A DNA stretch of 64,000 nt from Bin87 sp965261925 (GTDB lineage Bacteria > Chloroflexota > Dehalococcoidia > Lucifugimonadales > UBA3495): NCBI GenBank assembly GCA_965261925.1, contig OZ253486.1, forward strand, positions 372,001 through 436,000, in the 5' to 3' direction. The translations under genes were made by a program, and so were the position numbers. Below the pieces are notes generated by a model. It was not told the DNA's origin. It ran no database searches and was given only the letters and a program-made list of their open reading frames with translations. The first letter of the stretch is position 1. Each line of letters starts with the position of its first letter. Of this stretch, positions 40,883 through 50,100 are shown one piece after another.

Positions 40883-41920
40883 CTACAGAGGCAGGTGGAC
40901 GACCTGGCCAGTCATGGCGCTCCGCCCAACCGCTTCGGTCCACTCCATGTAGTGGACGCCGGTCTCGAAGGCCACCATGTCCACGATCTCGGCGCCGCGT
41001 ATGGCGTTGGTGAACTGGTCCTCAACGCGATACTTGGCCTGGGTCTCCGGCGGGTTGGGCACCTCGGTCAACTCGGGGTCGCCGCGCTTGCCGGCCCACA
41101 CCCGGCGCTGGGAGTCCACGTGGATGGTGCCTTCCGTGCCGAACATCCAGATGTGATTGCCTCCGTTCAATCCAGAGGTGGCGCTCATCTGCATGTGGAC
41201 CTGGGCGCCGTTGGGCAACTCGTAGAGTATGTCGATGTGGTCGGGGATCGTCACGGACGTGAGGTCGCCGCCGTCGTTTCTCCGGTAGGGCACGTTGACC
41301 TTGCCCATGGCCATGACCCGGGTTCCGCGCCCCAGCCAGCGCATCATGGACTCGTAGGACGCCCCGATGTTCAGGGTGTTGTAGCCGCTGAGCGCGCGGT
41401 CATGCCGCCAGTGCAGGGGACCGTCGAAATCGGCGAAGTTGTTCTGGAGAGACGTGAAATCCACGGACAATAGCTCGCCCAGATGACCTTCATCAATCAG
41501 CCGTTTGATCACGTTGTCAATGGTGTAGCTGGTGGAGGTCGGCGTGAGTTGACAGACCAGGTGCGGGTGGGCGCGGGAGGCCGCCAGCATGTCCCGGGCT
41601 TCCGCGGCGTCATTGGCCATGCGCGCCTCGGTGAGCACATGCTTGCCCGCCTCCAGGGCGGCCAGGGTCATGGTGCGGTGCATGTATGGCCAGGTGCCGA
41701 TGCAGACGGCGTTGATCTCGTCGTCTTCCAGCAACTCCCGCCAATGCCCGTACACCTTCGGAATATTGAACTGGTCCGCGACCACACGGCCGGATTGGAC
41801 GCTCCGGTTGGCCACGGCCACGATCTCACAATCGCCCACCCCAGAGAATCCGGGAATGTGCCGGTTGCGGACATTGCCGCCGGCGCCGATCAAACCCACC
41901 CTGATTGGTTCTTCAGCCAT
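40883..41920 (-). CDS. Gfo/Idh/MocA family oxidoreductase
   Basis: 345-residue NAD(P)-dependent dehydrogenase of the Gfo/Idh/MocA family acting on sugars or cyclitols. The Rossmann motif GLIGAGGNVRNRHIPGF (9-25) is clear. The segment that normally reads EKP (with the catalytic Lys) is TEARMAN here, so the canonical Lys is missing. The C-terminal alpha/beta domain contains GLNGGNHIWMFGTEGTIHVD. Substrate unknown; possibly a divergent sugar oxidoreductase. GGAGG lies 9 bases upstream of the ATG. It does not overlap neighbours. Confidence 0.88.
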   Translation of the reverse strand: MAEEPIRVGLIGAGGNVRNRHIPGFSGVGDCEIVAVANRSVQSGRVVADQFNIPKVYGHWRELLEDDEINAVCIGTWPYMHRTMTLAALEAGKHVLTEARMANDAAEARDMLAASRAHPHLVCQLTPTSTSYTIDNVIKRLIDEGHLGELLSVDFTSLQNNFADFDGPLHWRHDRALSGYNTLNIGASYESMMRWLGRGTRVMAMGKVNVPYRRNDGGDLTSVTIPDHIDILYELPNGAQVHMQMSATSGLNGGNHIWMFGTEGTIHVDSQRRVWAGKRGDPELTEVPNPPETQAKYRVEDQFTNAIRGAEIVDMVAFETGVHYMEWTEAVGRSAMTGQVVHLPL

Positions 41921-42130
41921 TGTTTCCTTCCTCCGTTATCGGTCATGTGGTGCCGGTGTTTGCCAGGGGCAGCAGTGGCTCAGGAGCAGCATTGACCCGC
42001 GTGGGACAACGGGCGCGAGGTCCGCGCGGCGGTAGGTCGGGCCAGCCCATTGGAGCCTTCGCAAGTCGGACGGTTCCACGGCGATATGGCTGTCTCATGA
42101 ATTCTGCGCATTTCCTGTCCGGTTGGAGTT

Positions 42131-42136
42131 TATAAT
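42131..42136 (+). promoter_or_regulatory. -10 box upstream of the racemase-like gene
   Basis: A perfect TATAAT lies 30 bases before the ATG at 42167. No good -35 is found at the right distance. It is likely the promoter of the maleate-isomerase-like operon. Confidence 0.5.
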
Positions 42137-42166
42137 ACCCGCGAAAACGGCCAGGAGCAGACGAAT

Positions 42167-42991
42167 ATGGCAAATTTGACCAACACGCACCGGATTGGCG
42201 CCCTGGTTCCCGCCACCAACCCGGTGGTCGAGCCCGACTTCTACCGGGTGGTGCCACCGGACATCACCGTGCATTTCGAGCGCATGTGGAATGGCACGTG
42301 GGGAAGTCAGCCGGAAATTTCCACTGAGACGGGACACCGTCTCAGCATGACCAGCGCGGAGGCTAACGAAGTCGAAACGGCGCTGTTCGGGTTCGACATC
42401 GGCAAGATGAACGACGACGTGGCCCGTGGCGCCAGCGCTTTGTCCAACATCGGTCCCGACGTTTTGGCCTACGCCTGCACCTCCGGCACGTGGCACAAGG
42501 GCTACATGGCCTACGACCGGATGATAGCGGGAATAATGGAGGAGGCCAGCGGCGTCCAGTCAATAACCGCAGTGGGTTCCTGCATCGCCGCCATGCAGCA
42601 CATGGGCAGCCGCAAGCTGAGCATCGCCGGGCCGTACCGCAACTACCACCTGCGCAACCGGCTGAAGCCGCTGATGGAAGAGGCCGGTTTCGAGGTGCTG
42701 AGCGCCGACGGCGAGCCGTGGTTGCAGGACTCCATGAACCCCCGCGAGATCGACGCAGAGCCGCCGCAGACCATCATCGACTTCGTACCCACGGTGGCCC
42801 AGCAGGAAGCCGACACTATTTTTCTGCCCGGCACCGCCTGGCGCGCGCTGGACGCGGTTGAAGAACTCGAACAGAAGCTGGGCAAGACGGTCATCTCGGT
42901 CAACCAGGCCACCATCTGGATGGCTCTCAGACGGGTGGGCTGGACGAAGCCGATAGACGGCTACGGCAGCCTGCTGCGAAACCTGGCATAG
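42167..42991 (+). CDS. Maleate isomerase / Asp-Glu racemase family protein
   Basis: 274-residue protein of the Asp/Glu/hydantoin racemase superfamily, closest in layout to maleate isomerase and arylmalonate decarboxylase. In isomerases two cysteines catalyse. Here the first is present in LAYACTSGT (Cys104) but the second, expected in a S-C-T-x-R motif, is LPGTAWRA (Gly222). So it is not a standard racemase; one-Cys enzymes of this family do other chemistry such as decarboxylation. The fold is otherwise normal (GALVPATNPVVEPD; KLSIAGPYRNY). A TATAAT lies just upstream, and an alpha/beta hydrolase follows after 44 bases. Confidence 0.88.
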   Translation: MANLTNTHRIGALVPATNPVVEPDFYRVVPPDITVHFERMWNGTWGSQPEISTETGHRLSMTSAEANEVETALFGFDIGKMNDDVARGASALSNIGPDVLAYACTSGTWHKGYMAYDRMIAGIMEEASGVQSITAVGSCIAAMQHMGSRKLSIAGPYRNYHLRNRLKPLMEEAGFEVLSADGEPWLQDSMNPREIDAEPPQTIIDFVPTVAQQEADTIFLPGTAWRALDAVEELEQKLGKTVISVNQATIWMALRRVGWTKPIDGYGSLLRNLA

Positions 42992-43035
42992 CCGGCCAGC
43001 CGGCGTATCAACCAAGACGGCAAGGGAGGTTTGGA

Positions 43036-43911
43036 ATGGTTATCAGCAAGCAGAGCATTACCTATGAAGTCGACATTGAGGACGTGGAATATCTCCGCCA
43101 CGGCGAAACGCCCTTGTTGGCGAGGCTGTTCAAACCCCGCGGCAGCGGGCCTTTCCCGATAATGGTGGAGCTGCACGGCGGCGCGTGGGTTCGAGGGGAC
43201 CGTCTGATCGGCAACGCGGCCAACGAAGCGCTGGCCAGGAACGGCGTGATCGTCGCCGCCCTGGACTTCCGGGCGCCGCCGGTGGCATCGTACCCCGCCT
43301 CCTTCGCTGATATTCACTACGCGATTCGCTGGTGCAAGAGCCAGGCCGAATCCTGGAACGGCATCCCCGACAGCATCGGGGCGATGGGCACCTCCAGCGG
43401 CGCGCACCAGGCCATGTTGCTGGGCATGCGGCCGCGCGATGAACGCTACGCGTCGCTGCCGGCCTCGAACGGCGCCAGCGAAGTGGACGGGACCCTTGGC
43501 TGCGTGATCATGGTCTCTCCGGTGATCGACCCGCTGGGACGCTATCGATACGCCAAGGGTCTTCGGGACGATTGCACGCCACCGGCCGGCATGGCCGACA
43601 GAGTCGGACCGATGCATGACCTGTACTGGGTGACCGAGGAAGCGATGGCTGAGGCCGCGCCCGCCCGCATCCTCGCGGGCGGCGAACGCACCGAACTGCC
43701 GCCCACGCTGTGCCTGGCGCGCTCCTACGAGGAAGCGCACCCGCGACCGGACCTGGACCAGTTCATTGCGCAGTACCGCAAGGCCGGCGGACAGATCGAC
43801 GTGACGATTTTCGAAGGGGAGGGCGAGCGCATTTTGCAGGATGTTTCGGCGCCGGTTGCGCAGCAGGCCCTGGAGCGTATGACCGCCTTTATCCGACAGC
43901 ACCTCGGATAG
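43036..43911 (+). CDS. Alpha/beta hydrolase (HSL/esterase-like)
   Basis: 291-residue hydrolase of the hormone-sensitive-lipase type with the HGGAW oxyanion motif (47-51) and the nucleophile elbow GTSSGAH (118-124, Ser120). An acidic residue near SYEEAHPRPDLDQF may serve as acid. The region where the catalytic His is expected reads TIFEGEGERIL; no His occurs there, so the triad appears incomplete. It may be a divergent or inactive hydrolase, or use a different residue. GGGAGG lies 9 bases upstream; it follows the maleate-isomerase-like gene and is followed by an intrinsic terminator. Confidence 0.85.
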   Translation: MVISKQSITYEVDIEDVEYLRHGETPLLARLFKPRGSGPFPIMVELHGGAWVRGDRLIGNAANEALARNGVIVAALDFRAPPVASYPASFADIHYAIRWCKSQAESWNGIPDSIGAMGTSSGAHQAMLLGMRPRDERYASLPASNGASEVDGTLGCVIMVSPVIDPLGRYRYAKGLRDDCTPPAGMADRVGPMHDLYWVTEEAMAEAAPARILAGGERTELPPTLCLARSYEEAHPRPDLDQFIAQYRKAGGQIDVTIFEGEGERILQDVSAPVAQQALERMTAFIRQHLG

Positions 43912-43957
43912 GCCCGACGCTACATCTCTACGGGCGCACAAGTTTACCGGAGCACCA

Positions 43958-43988
43958 ACGGCGGCCCGTCTGATCGGGTCGCCGTTTT
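43958..43988 (+). terminator. Rho-independent terminator
   Basis: ACGGCGGCCCG pairs with CGGGTCGCCGT (11 bp, one G-T) around a 6-nt loop, then TTTT. It ends the maleate-isomerase-like / hydrolase operon 47 bases after the stop. Confidence 0.85.
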
Positions 43989-44084
43989 CACTTCCAATAT
44001 GGTGCAGACCCAGCAAACCTCAGTTGTCCATGCTCCGATCTGGCGCCGGCGGTTGTTGCAGCGGAGTGACTGCCTCCCCAGTGC

Positions 44085-44090
44085 TATACT
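44085..44090 (+). promoter_or_regulatory. Extended -10 promoter element upstream of the VOC gene
   Basis: TGC immediately before TATACT (44085-44090) gives an extended -10. It lies about 70 bases before the VOC start and just after the terminator at 43958. Confidence 0.45.
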
Positions 44091-44161
44091 CGCTCCCAGA
44101 GCATCCATATCGTTGAAATACGATGCAGGATCGCGGATCAGTAACGTAATGAGGTGAAATC

Positions 44162-44617
44162 ATGTCACGAGTTACAATGATTCAGCACATCAATATCCAG
44201 ATCAGTGACCAGGATCGAACCCGTGACTGGTACGAGAAAGTGCTGGGCGCGGAGTTCCTGGACCGAGGGCCGGAACTCAACCAGCGCCAACTCCAGTTGC
44301 GCATCGGCAGCGGGGAAATCCACAGCACCTACACCCCAAATCCCAACCCGTCGGGGCACTTTGCCTTGGAGATCCACGATTGGGATGAAATGATCGCCAA
44401 CCTGGACGCGCAGGGCGTTCCCTATTCATCGCCAAGCGTCCGGGAGTACAGCGGCGGCCACTCCACATACATCAATGACCCGGACGGGAACATGATCGAG
44501 TTGGTGCAACACCCGCTGGGATTGCGGGACTCCACGGGCGAAACCGTGGAAGTCGCGCACGACCCCAACGGAATGGTATGGGCCCGGCGGACCGGGTACG
44601 GTCCCGCCACCGGGTGA
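44162..44617 (+). CDS. VOC family (glyoxalase/dioxygenase fold) protein
   Basis: 151-residue protein with the paired beta-alpha-beta-beta-beta modules of the vicinal-oxygen-chelate superfamily, metal-dependent enzymes such as glyoxalase I and extradiol dioxygenases. Candidate metal ligands are His9 (MIQHINIQ), His in GHFALEIHD and Glu in NMIELVQH, and the closing DPDGNMIELVQ is the family hallmark. AGGTG lies about 7 bases upstream. A lactonase-type gene follows after 49 bases on the same strand. Confidence 0.88.
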   Translation: MSRVTMIQHINIQISDQDRTRDWYEKVLGAEFLDRGPELNQRQLQLRIGSGEIHSTYTPNPNPSGHFALEIHDWDEMIANLDAQGVPYSSPSVREYSGGHSTYINDPDGNMIELVQHPLGLRDSTGETVEVAHDPNGMVWARRTGYGPATG

Positions 44618-44666
44618 GACCAGCGCAAAACCGTGACCACCGCCTTTCAACCGCGAGGAAGACAAT

Positions 44667-45692
44667 ATGCCTTACTACATGTACGTTGCCGTACAGGGCG
44701 ACAACAAGATTTCGGTCTTCACCATCGACCCCGATTCCGGTGGCCTGACACTGCAAACCGACGTACCCGTATCGGGCGGGCCGTTCACGATGGCGATCAG
44801 CCCCGACCGTAGATACCTCTACGTGGGATGCCGCGAGATCACCCAACTGGTCAGTTTCGAGATCGATCAAAGCAGCGGAGGGCTCACACAGAATGGCTCC
44901 GTGCCGCTGGACTCCTGGCCGGTGTACGTGGCTACGGACCGGAAGGGCAGGTTCGTGCTGTCATCCTACTACCAGGGCGCCCGCGTGGCGGTGCATCCCA
45001 TCGGCGATGACGGCTCGGTGGGAGGCGACCCGGTCGAATGGCTGGAGACGGCCACCGGCGCCCACGCCATGCAGACCGACCCGACCAACGCCTACGCGTT
45101 CGTGCCGCACATCGCGGGCAACGGCCCCAACTCGATCTGGCAGTTCCGGTTCGACGAGAACACCGGCCACATCACGCCCAACTCGCCGGCCACCGTGGAC
45201 CCGGAGGAATTCCTGGGGCCGCGCCACTTCTGCTTCCATCCATCCCTGGACGTCCTCTACTTTTCCAACGAGCAGGGTTGCAGCGTGAGCGCCTACAACC
45301 TGGACACGTCCGCGGGCACGTTGTCGCTGTTCCAGACCATCACCACCCTGCCACCGGAGGGGTTCAGCGAGAGGAACACCTGTTCACAGATCCAGATCAC
45401 GGCGTCGGGCAGGTTCCTGTACGCGCCGAACCGGGGGCACGACAGCGTCGCCTGCTACACCGTGGACCAGACGACGGGCGAATTATCGTCCAACGGCATC
45501 GTCCCCTCTGAGCCGAGACCCAACGCCCTGTGCGTGGACCTCCAGGACAGGTTCATCTATTCGGCCGGTCAGGATTCGGGGCAAATGGCCATCTTCGGGG
45601 TCAACAGCGATTCGGGCCAGTTGACCCGGCTGGCCACGCATCCGCTGGGCGACGGGCCGGGCTGGATTTCCATTACCGAGCTGCCGGGATAA
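44667..45692 (+). CDS. Lactonase family protein (6-phosphogluconolactonase, YbhE-type beta-propeller)
   Basis: 341-residue seven-bladed propeller of the cycloisomerase/6-phosphogluconolactonase (YbhE) group. The blades are visible as repeats of the LDTSAGTLSLFQTI type, with family signatures GGPFTMAISPDRRYLYVG, then HAMQTDPTNAYAFVPH and GRFLYAPNRGHDSVACY. Enzymes of this family hydrolyse lactones; specificity is not readable. GAGGAAG lies 8 bases before the ATG. It is likely cotranscribed with the VOC gene upstream, giving a possible ring-opening/lactone pathway; this is inference. Confidence 0.9.
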   Translation: MPYYMYVAVQGDNKISVFTIDPDSGGLTLQTDVPVSGGPFTMAISPDRRYLYVGCREITQLVSFEIDQSSGGLTQNGSVPLDSWPVYVATDRKGRFVLSSYYQGARVAVHPIGDDGSVGGDPVEWLETATGAHAMQTDPTNAYAFVPHIAGNGPNSIWQFRFDENTGHITPNSPATVDPEEFLGPRHFCFHPSLDVLYFSNEQGCSVSAYNLDTSAGTLSLFQTITTLPPEGFSERNTCSQIQITASGRFLYAPNRGHDSVACYTVDQTTGELSSNGIVPSEPRPNALCVDLQDRFIYSAGQDSGQMAIFGVNSDSGQLTRLATHPLGDGPGWISITELPG

Positions 45693-45858
45693 TGCCGCCA
45701 CGCCGATCTGATGAGAGGACAGGGTCACAGATTGTGAGCTCGTCATCGAGCGCTTAACTGCTGATAGGATTGGAAAGGTCCAGCCACCACATTTACTGAC
45801 GCCGTGCGTAAAAATCTCACCTGGGTAAGCAACACGCGATTTGAGAGAGGGCAGCGTT

Positions 45859-46830
45859 ATGAGCAAGAACTACAGCATCTGCGTAGGCGCCACGGGCTTC
45901 GGCGGCGGCGTTTGGCACAGTCCGGACGGCGGGGAGAACTGGACTCGGATCAGAGACCCGTTCCCGCTGGGCAGTCAGGTCCGGGCGATGGCGGTGTATC
46001 CCGACGACCCCAGCCGCATCCTGGCGGGAGCGGACAATGGCATCTATCGCAGCGAGGACAAAGGGGCTTCGTGGGGAAAACTCTGGTCGCCAATGGACGG
46101 TGTGCCGATATGGTCCATTGCCATAGACCCGGAGGACACCGAGACCATCTTCGTGGGGATCAAGCCCGCCGCGCTGTTCCGGTCGCGCGATGACGGCCAG
46201 AGCTGGACCAAGCTTTCCGTTCAGATGGCCCAGGAATGCCACATTGGTCCCCCGATGGTTACCATGCTGATGGTGGACCCGAAAGACCACCGCACCGTTT
46301 GGGCCGGGGTTGAAGTGGACGGGGTCTACCGCAGCCTGGACGGCGGCGATACCTGGACCCACGTTGAAGGCGGCGTGCATCCGGACATCCACGGCATGGC
46401 CATCAGCCCAGGCGAGCCGAACCGGGTCATCGCCAGCACGCCCCGCGAAATCTACGCCACCACGGACATGGGCGAAAGCTGGGAATCCGTGGTCACAACT
46501 GACCAGTTCGTCCTGCCCTACAGCCGCGGCATTGCCGTCAAGCCCGGCGACCCCAACGTGATCTTCTCCGGCGTCGGAGACACAGCAATCGGAGGCGCCG
46601 GCGCTATCCAGCGCTCCCAGGACGCGGGCCAAACCTGGGAAACGCGCCCGCTGCCGGTTGAGCCCAACTCCAACATCTGGCAATTCGCCACCCATCCGGC
46701 GGACCCAGATTTCGTCCTGGCGTCCAGCCTCATGGGAGAGCTGTACTCGACCAGCGACGCCGGAGACTCGTGGGTCAAGGTGAAGCGAGAGTTCACCGAA
46801 GTGGGCGCGGTGGTGTGGGTGCCCAACTGA
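45859..46830 (+). CDS. Asp-box/BNR beta-propeller protein (VPS10/sialidase-type repeats)
   Basis: 323-residue protein with seven Asp-box motifs, SPDGGENW, SEDKGASW, SRDDGQSW, SLDGGDTW, TTDMGESW, SQDAGQTW and TSDAGDSW, spaced 40-50 residues apart. They define a seven-bladed BNR/WD40-like propeller as in sialidases and photosystem-assembly-factor relatives. There is no arginine triad or other sialidase active site, and no signal peptide is evident. The start is ATG 45859 because the conserved fold begins soon after. Function unknown; protein or glycan binding is the general expectation. Confidence 0.88.
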   Translation: MSKNYSICVGATGFGGGVWHSPDGGENWTRIRDPFPLGSQVRAMAVYPDDPSRILAGADNGIYRSEDKGASWGKLWSPMDGVPIWSIAIDPEDTETIFVGIKPAALFRSRDDGQSWTKLSVQMAQECHIGPPMVTMLMVDPKDHRTVWAGVEVDGVYRSLDGGDTWTHVEGGVHPDIHGMAISPGEPNRVIASTPREIYATTDMGESWESVVTTDQFVLPYSRGIAVKPGDPNVIFSGVGDTAIGGAGAIQRSQDAGQTWETRPLPVEPNSNIWQFATHPADPDFVLASSLMGELYSTSDAGDSWVKVKREFTEVGAVVWVPN

Positions 46831-47236
46831 TCCACCGGCTGGAACCGGCGCCAGGAACCAATCTCAACGGTTAACTTCCGCGGGGGCGCAGATATTTTTC
46901 GCCCCGCACGCGCTTATGTTCAATCCACCATGTGACTGGTCACACCAAAGCGGCCCGGTGGATAGCCTGGCCGATGATCTCCTGGCAGCAGTTCGGGGAG
47001 GGCGAATTGGGATCTGGCCTGACCCCGCGCTGCCGGCCATCACAACCGAAAGGCCCCGGGTAGAACGTTTCCGAATCTCGGTTTGGTGAAGATGTGGGGT
47101 ACAATGCCCGATGACCGCCGTGTAAACCCTAGGTAATGTCCACAACCGCACGGGCGGCGGGCGATGGTCGCTCGTTCCAGGGCTTCAGGCTCGTCCGCCG
47201 TTGCAAACCGGATTGGAACTCGGCAGGAGACGCTAT
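46831..47236. other. Intergenic region with a CRP/FNR-like palindrome
   Basis: 406 bases before the MFS transporter gene. TGTGACTGGTCACA (46931-46944) is a perfect palindrome of two TGTGA half-sites 4 bases apart. TACAAT at 47100 could be a -10. No gene is seen. Confidence 0.5.
46931..46944. promoter_or_regulatory. Palindrome TGTGAC-TG-GTCACA
   Basis: Half-sites match CRP-type TGTGA/TCACA but with 4-base rather than 6-base spacing, as in FNR sites. It lies about 300 bases before the transporter and just after the Asp-box gene. A regulator is not identified. Confidence 0.35.
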
Positions 47237-48643
47237 ATGTCAACACCCCCGGCGCCGCAAAGTAACTTTTTCGCCCAGAGGGCGCATCGGTTCCTGGCGG
47301 CGCTGGTTTTTCGAGACTTTCGATTCATGGCCTTCGCCACGCTGTGCAGCAGCAGCGGGGCCTGGGCCTTGATCGTCGCTCGCGGAGCGTGGGTGTACAG
47401 CATCCCCGAGCTGGAGGGCACCCAGGGCTTGTGGGTTGGGCTGATCACCTTCGCCGCGATGTCGCCGCGTTTCGTCGCAACCCCGTTCATCGGCTACCTG
47501 GCCGACAAGGTGACCCGCAAAACCCTGGTCCAGTGGGTGTACGCGCTTCAGATCGGCCAGGCGTCCACCATGGCCGTTTTGGTGATGATCGGCGTCGCCA
47601 ACCCGTGGTACGTGGTGGTCCTGGCGGTGTTGAACGGGACGTTGCGCTCCACACAGATGACCGCCGCCCAGTCGTTGACCCCAAACCTGGTGGACCGGGA
47701 ACGCCTGCCCAACGCGGTGGCCCTGAACCAGGCCATGCAGCAGGGTTCGCGCGCCGTGGGTCCCGCCATCCTGCTGGCGATTTCCGTCACGGTGGGCAGC
47801 AGCGCGGTATTCGGATCCGGCGGGGTCTCATTCTCACTTGAGAACCTGGTGGTGACCCTGGGTTCTTCCGCCATAGTGTTCTGGGCGTGCGCGGTTTTCT
47901 ACATCGTCGCCCTGGTGTCCGCGCTCAATATCCGGACGGTTTCGACGGGAGTAATTGATCGGCGCCGGGGTTTCTGGGCCAACACCGCCGCCGGATTCGC
48001 CTACGCGTACAGCACACCGCTGGTCTTCGGCATCCTGCTCATGGCCGTGGCCCACTGTGTTCTGGTGATGTCCTTCGAGTCCATGCTGCCGCCCCTGGCG
48101 TTGGAGAAACTATCTGCGGACGGGGTAACGTTCAACGAGAACGACGTGTACGCGCTGATGGCGGCCCTCGGGATTGGCGCCCTGTTCTCTTCGATATTCG
48201 TGGGGGGCATCATCAACCACATGACGCGCGGGAAGGTGTTCCTGCTGCTGGGTTTCACCAGCAGCCTGACGCCCATCGGAATGGGACTGTCGTCCCAGAC
48301 CGGCATCTCCATGATCGCCGCGGTCATGATGGGATTGGGCACCTCCGGGTTCATGACCATCACCCACACCGTGATCCAGTCGGTGGTGCCGGACGAGATT
48401 CGCGGCCGGGTCTCCTCGGCGTACTCCATGCACATCGGCGGCAGCATGGCCTTCGCCAACCTGCTGTACGGTCGATTGGCCGACTTCTGGTCGGCCGGCG
48501 CGGTCATGTCCGTGGCGGGAGCGGCGTTCACGCTGGTGGTTCTGGGCACCGTGATCGGCAGCGGCTTCTGGCGCGACATCTACTTCCGGGGGACGGCACG
48601 GCCGGTTGCCGCCGCCGCCAGCCCCGCGGGCGGCAACGACTAA
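47237..48643 (+). CDS. MFS transporter (EntS-like)
   Basis: 468-residue major facilitator protein with about 12 membrane helices, of the EntS/TetA-like DHA family that exports siderophores or drugs. The loop 2-3 signature YLADKVTRK and helix segments such as NGTLRSTQMTAAQSLTPNLVDRERLPNAVALNQ match the EntS-type family. An extra segment near residues 240-255 separates the halves. AGGAG lies 8 bases upstream of ATG 47237. It is convergent with another MFS gene at 48835 of the same subfamily, from which it differs substantially. Confidence 0.9.
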   Translation: MSTPPAPQSNFFAQRAHRFLAALVFRDFRFMAFATLCSSSGAWALIVARGAWVYSIPELEGTQGLWVGLITFAAMSPRFVATPFIGYLADKVTRKTLVQWVYALQIGQASTMAVLVMIGVANPWYVVVLAVLNGTLRSTQMTAAQSLTPNLVDRERLPNAVALNQAMQQGSRAVGPAILLAISVTVGSSAVFGSGGVSFSLENLVVTLGSSAIVFWACAVFYIVALVSALNIRTVSTGVIDRRRGFWANTAAGFAYAYSTPLVFGILLMAVAHCVLVMSFESMLPPLALEKLSADGVTFNENDVYALMAALGIGALFSSIFVGGIINHMTRGKVFLLLGFTSSLTPIGMGLSSQTGISMIAAVMMGLGTSGFMTITHTVIQSVVPDEIRGRVSSAYSMHIGGSMAFANLLYGRLADFWSAGAVMSVAGAAFTLVVLGTVIGSGFWRDIYFRGTARPVAAAASPAGGND

Positions 48644-48834
48644 CCGACCGGCGACAGCAGCGATTACGGAGCCGCACCGCAGCCGAGAACGATGTTGCCG
48701 CGTTTCGCCGGCAATGACAGTTCAAACGTAAGTCAGGCGCCGGCGGGTTGCGGTAGCAGCCTGAGTTTTGATTGCGCGACGGGCGCAATGCATCCAACGC
48801 CTTACGGGCATTGTCCCAGCGCGGCGCCCGCCAC
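48644..48834. other. Convergent intergenic region between two MFS genes
   Basis: 191 bases with no gene. A degenerate relative of the dispersed repeats is present (GATGTTGCCGCGTTTCGCCGGCAATGAC, 48691-48718). No T-tailed hairpin is seen. Confidence 0.45.
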
Positions 48835-50100
48835 CTACGCGGCCGGGGCGGAAGCGAGTTTCCGGCCTGCCGCCCGACCCAGGCCGAACCACAGCGTGAC
48901 CAGCAGGCACAGGCCGGCGGATATGCCAATGGAGGCCGGCCAGCCAACCCAACCTGCGGCGGCGGCCAGCGGCAGCGCCCCCAAGTTATGAAACCCCGGC
49001 GTAAAGTGAAGCACGCCCATGACCCGACCGCGTATCTCGGCGGGAGCGGAGAGTTGCAGGATGGTGGTGGCCAGGGGCCAGACGGTTCCCAGGCTCAACA
49101 CTCCCACCAACAGGAACAGCGTCCACGACACCCAGAACCAGTTGGACCACGCGAACAGCGTCAGCAAGACGCAGAATAACACCAGGCACGCCAGCAGCCA
49201 GCGGTACAGCCACGACCGGCTCATGAACGTAATACTGAGGTTTCCCAACAGCGAGCCGACCCCGGAGGCCAGCAGCAGCAAGCCGGCTCCCGACGCCGCG
49301 CTGCCCAGATGGTCCTTCGCGAAGGCCGGAATTATCGCCAGATGGCTCATTCCGAACCCGCCCCAGGAACAGGCAAGCACCAGGACGGTGAGCAGCACCG
49401 GCGACCGCCAAATTTGGACCACCCCGTCGGTGAAGTTCCGTAGTATCGGCTCGGTGGTCGGTCTCATGTCGCGGGGCGAGGTGCGGATCCTGGTGACGCA
49501 AAAAACGCTGGCCACGTAGCAGGACGCGTTCACCAGCAGGGCGGCGCTGATGCTCCAGTGGTCGATCACCGCGCCCACCAGCGGCGGGCCGACGATTCTG
49601 CCGATATGCACCGCGGCATTGAAGTGGGCCACCGCGTCCAGCAGGGTACGTTGGTCCACGAGGTCTCCAAGCATTGCCACTCGCGCCGGCTGGTTCAGCG
49701 CCTGCAACGATCCCAGCACAGCAGCGGTGGCGTAGATGTGCCAGATGGTGATCACGCCAGTCAGCGACAGTATCGCCAGCGCGGCGATCGACGTCCCCAC
49801 GGCAAGCTGGATCGTTATCAGCAGCCGCTTCCGGTCGATTCGGTCGGCGATCACGCCACCCACCATGAGGAGGCTGACGTTGGGCAATCCGTAGAGGAAA
49901 AGCACCAACCCCAATTGAGTGCTGGATCCGGTGACTTCGAGCACCAGCCAGCCCAGCACCAGAGACTGCATCCCCTGGGAGAGGGCCTGGGTGGCGGATC
50001 CGGTCCAATACCACCGGAAGTTGGACGAGCGCCAGGGGCCCAATACCCGCACGGCGTAGGACGCGGCTCGGCGCCTGGAGGGTTGTTGCGGCTCTACCAA
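48835..50100 (-). CDS. MFS transporter (EntS-like)
   Basis: 421-residue 12-helix major facilitator transporter of the same EntS-like family as 47237. It has the conserved VIADRIDRK loop 2-3 motif, LGSLQALNQPARVAMLGDLVDQRTLLDAV and the C-terminal WPLATTILQLSAPAEIRGRVMGV. The TTG start at 50100 has no good ribosome-binding site, so the start is uncertain; a GTG near residue 17 is an alternative. The two MFS genes are convergent, not tandem, and may have different substrates. Confidence 0.88.
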   Translation of the reverse strand: MVEPQQPSRRRAASYAVRVLGPWRSSNFRWYWTGSATQALSQGMQSLVLGWLVLEVTGSSTQLGLVLFLYGLPNVSLLMVGGVIADRIDRKRLLITIQLAVGTSIAALAILSLTGVITIWHIYATAAVLGSLQALNQPARVAMLGDLVDQRTLLDAVAHFNAAVHIGRIVGPPLVGAVIDHWSISAALLVNASCYVASVFCVTRIRTSPRDMRPTTEPILRNFTDGVVQIWRSPVLLTVLVLACSWGGFGMSHLAIIPAFAKDHLGSAASGAGLLLLASGVGSLLGNLSITFMSRSWLYRWLLACLVLFCVLLTLFAWSNWFWVSWTLFLLVGVLSLGTVWPLATTILQLSAPAEIRGRVMGVLHFTPGFHNLGALPLAAAAGWVGWPASIGISAGLCLLVTLWFGLGRAAGRKLASAPAA

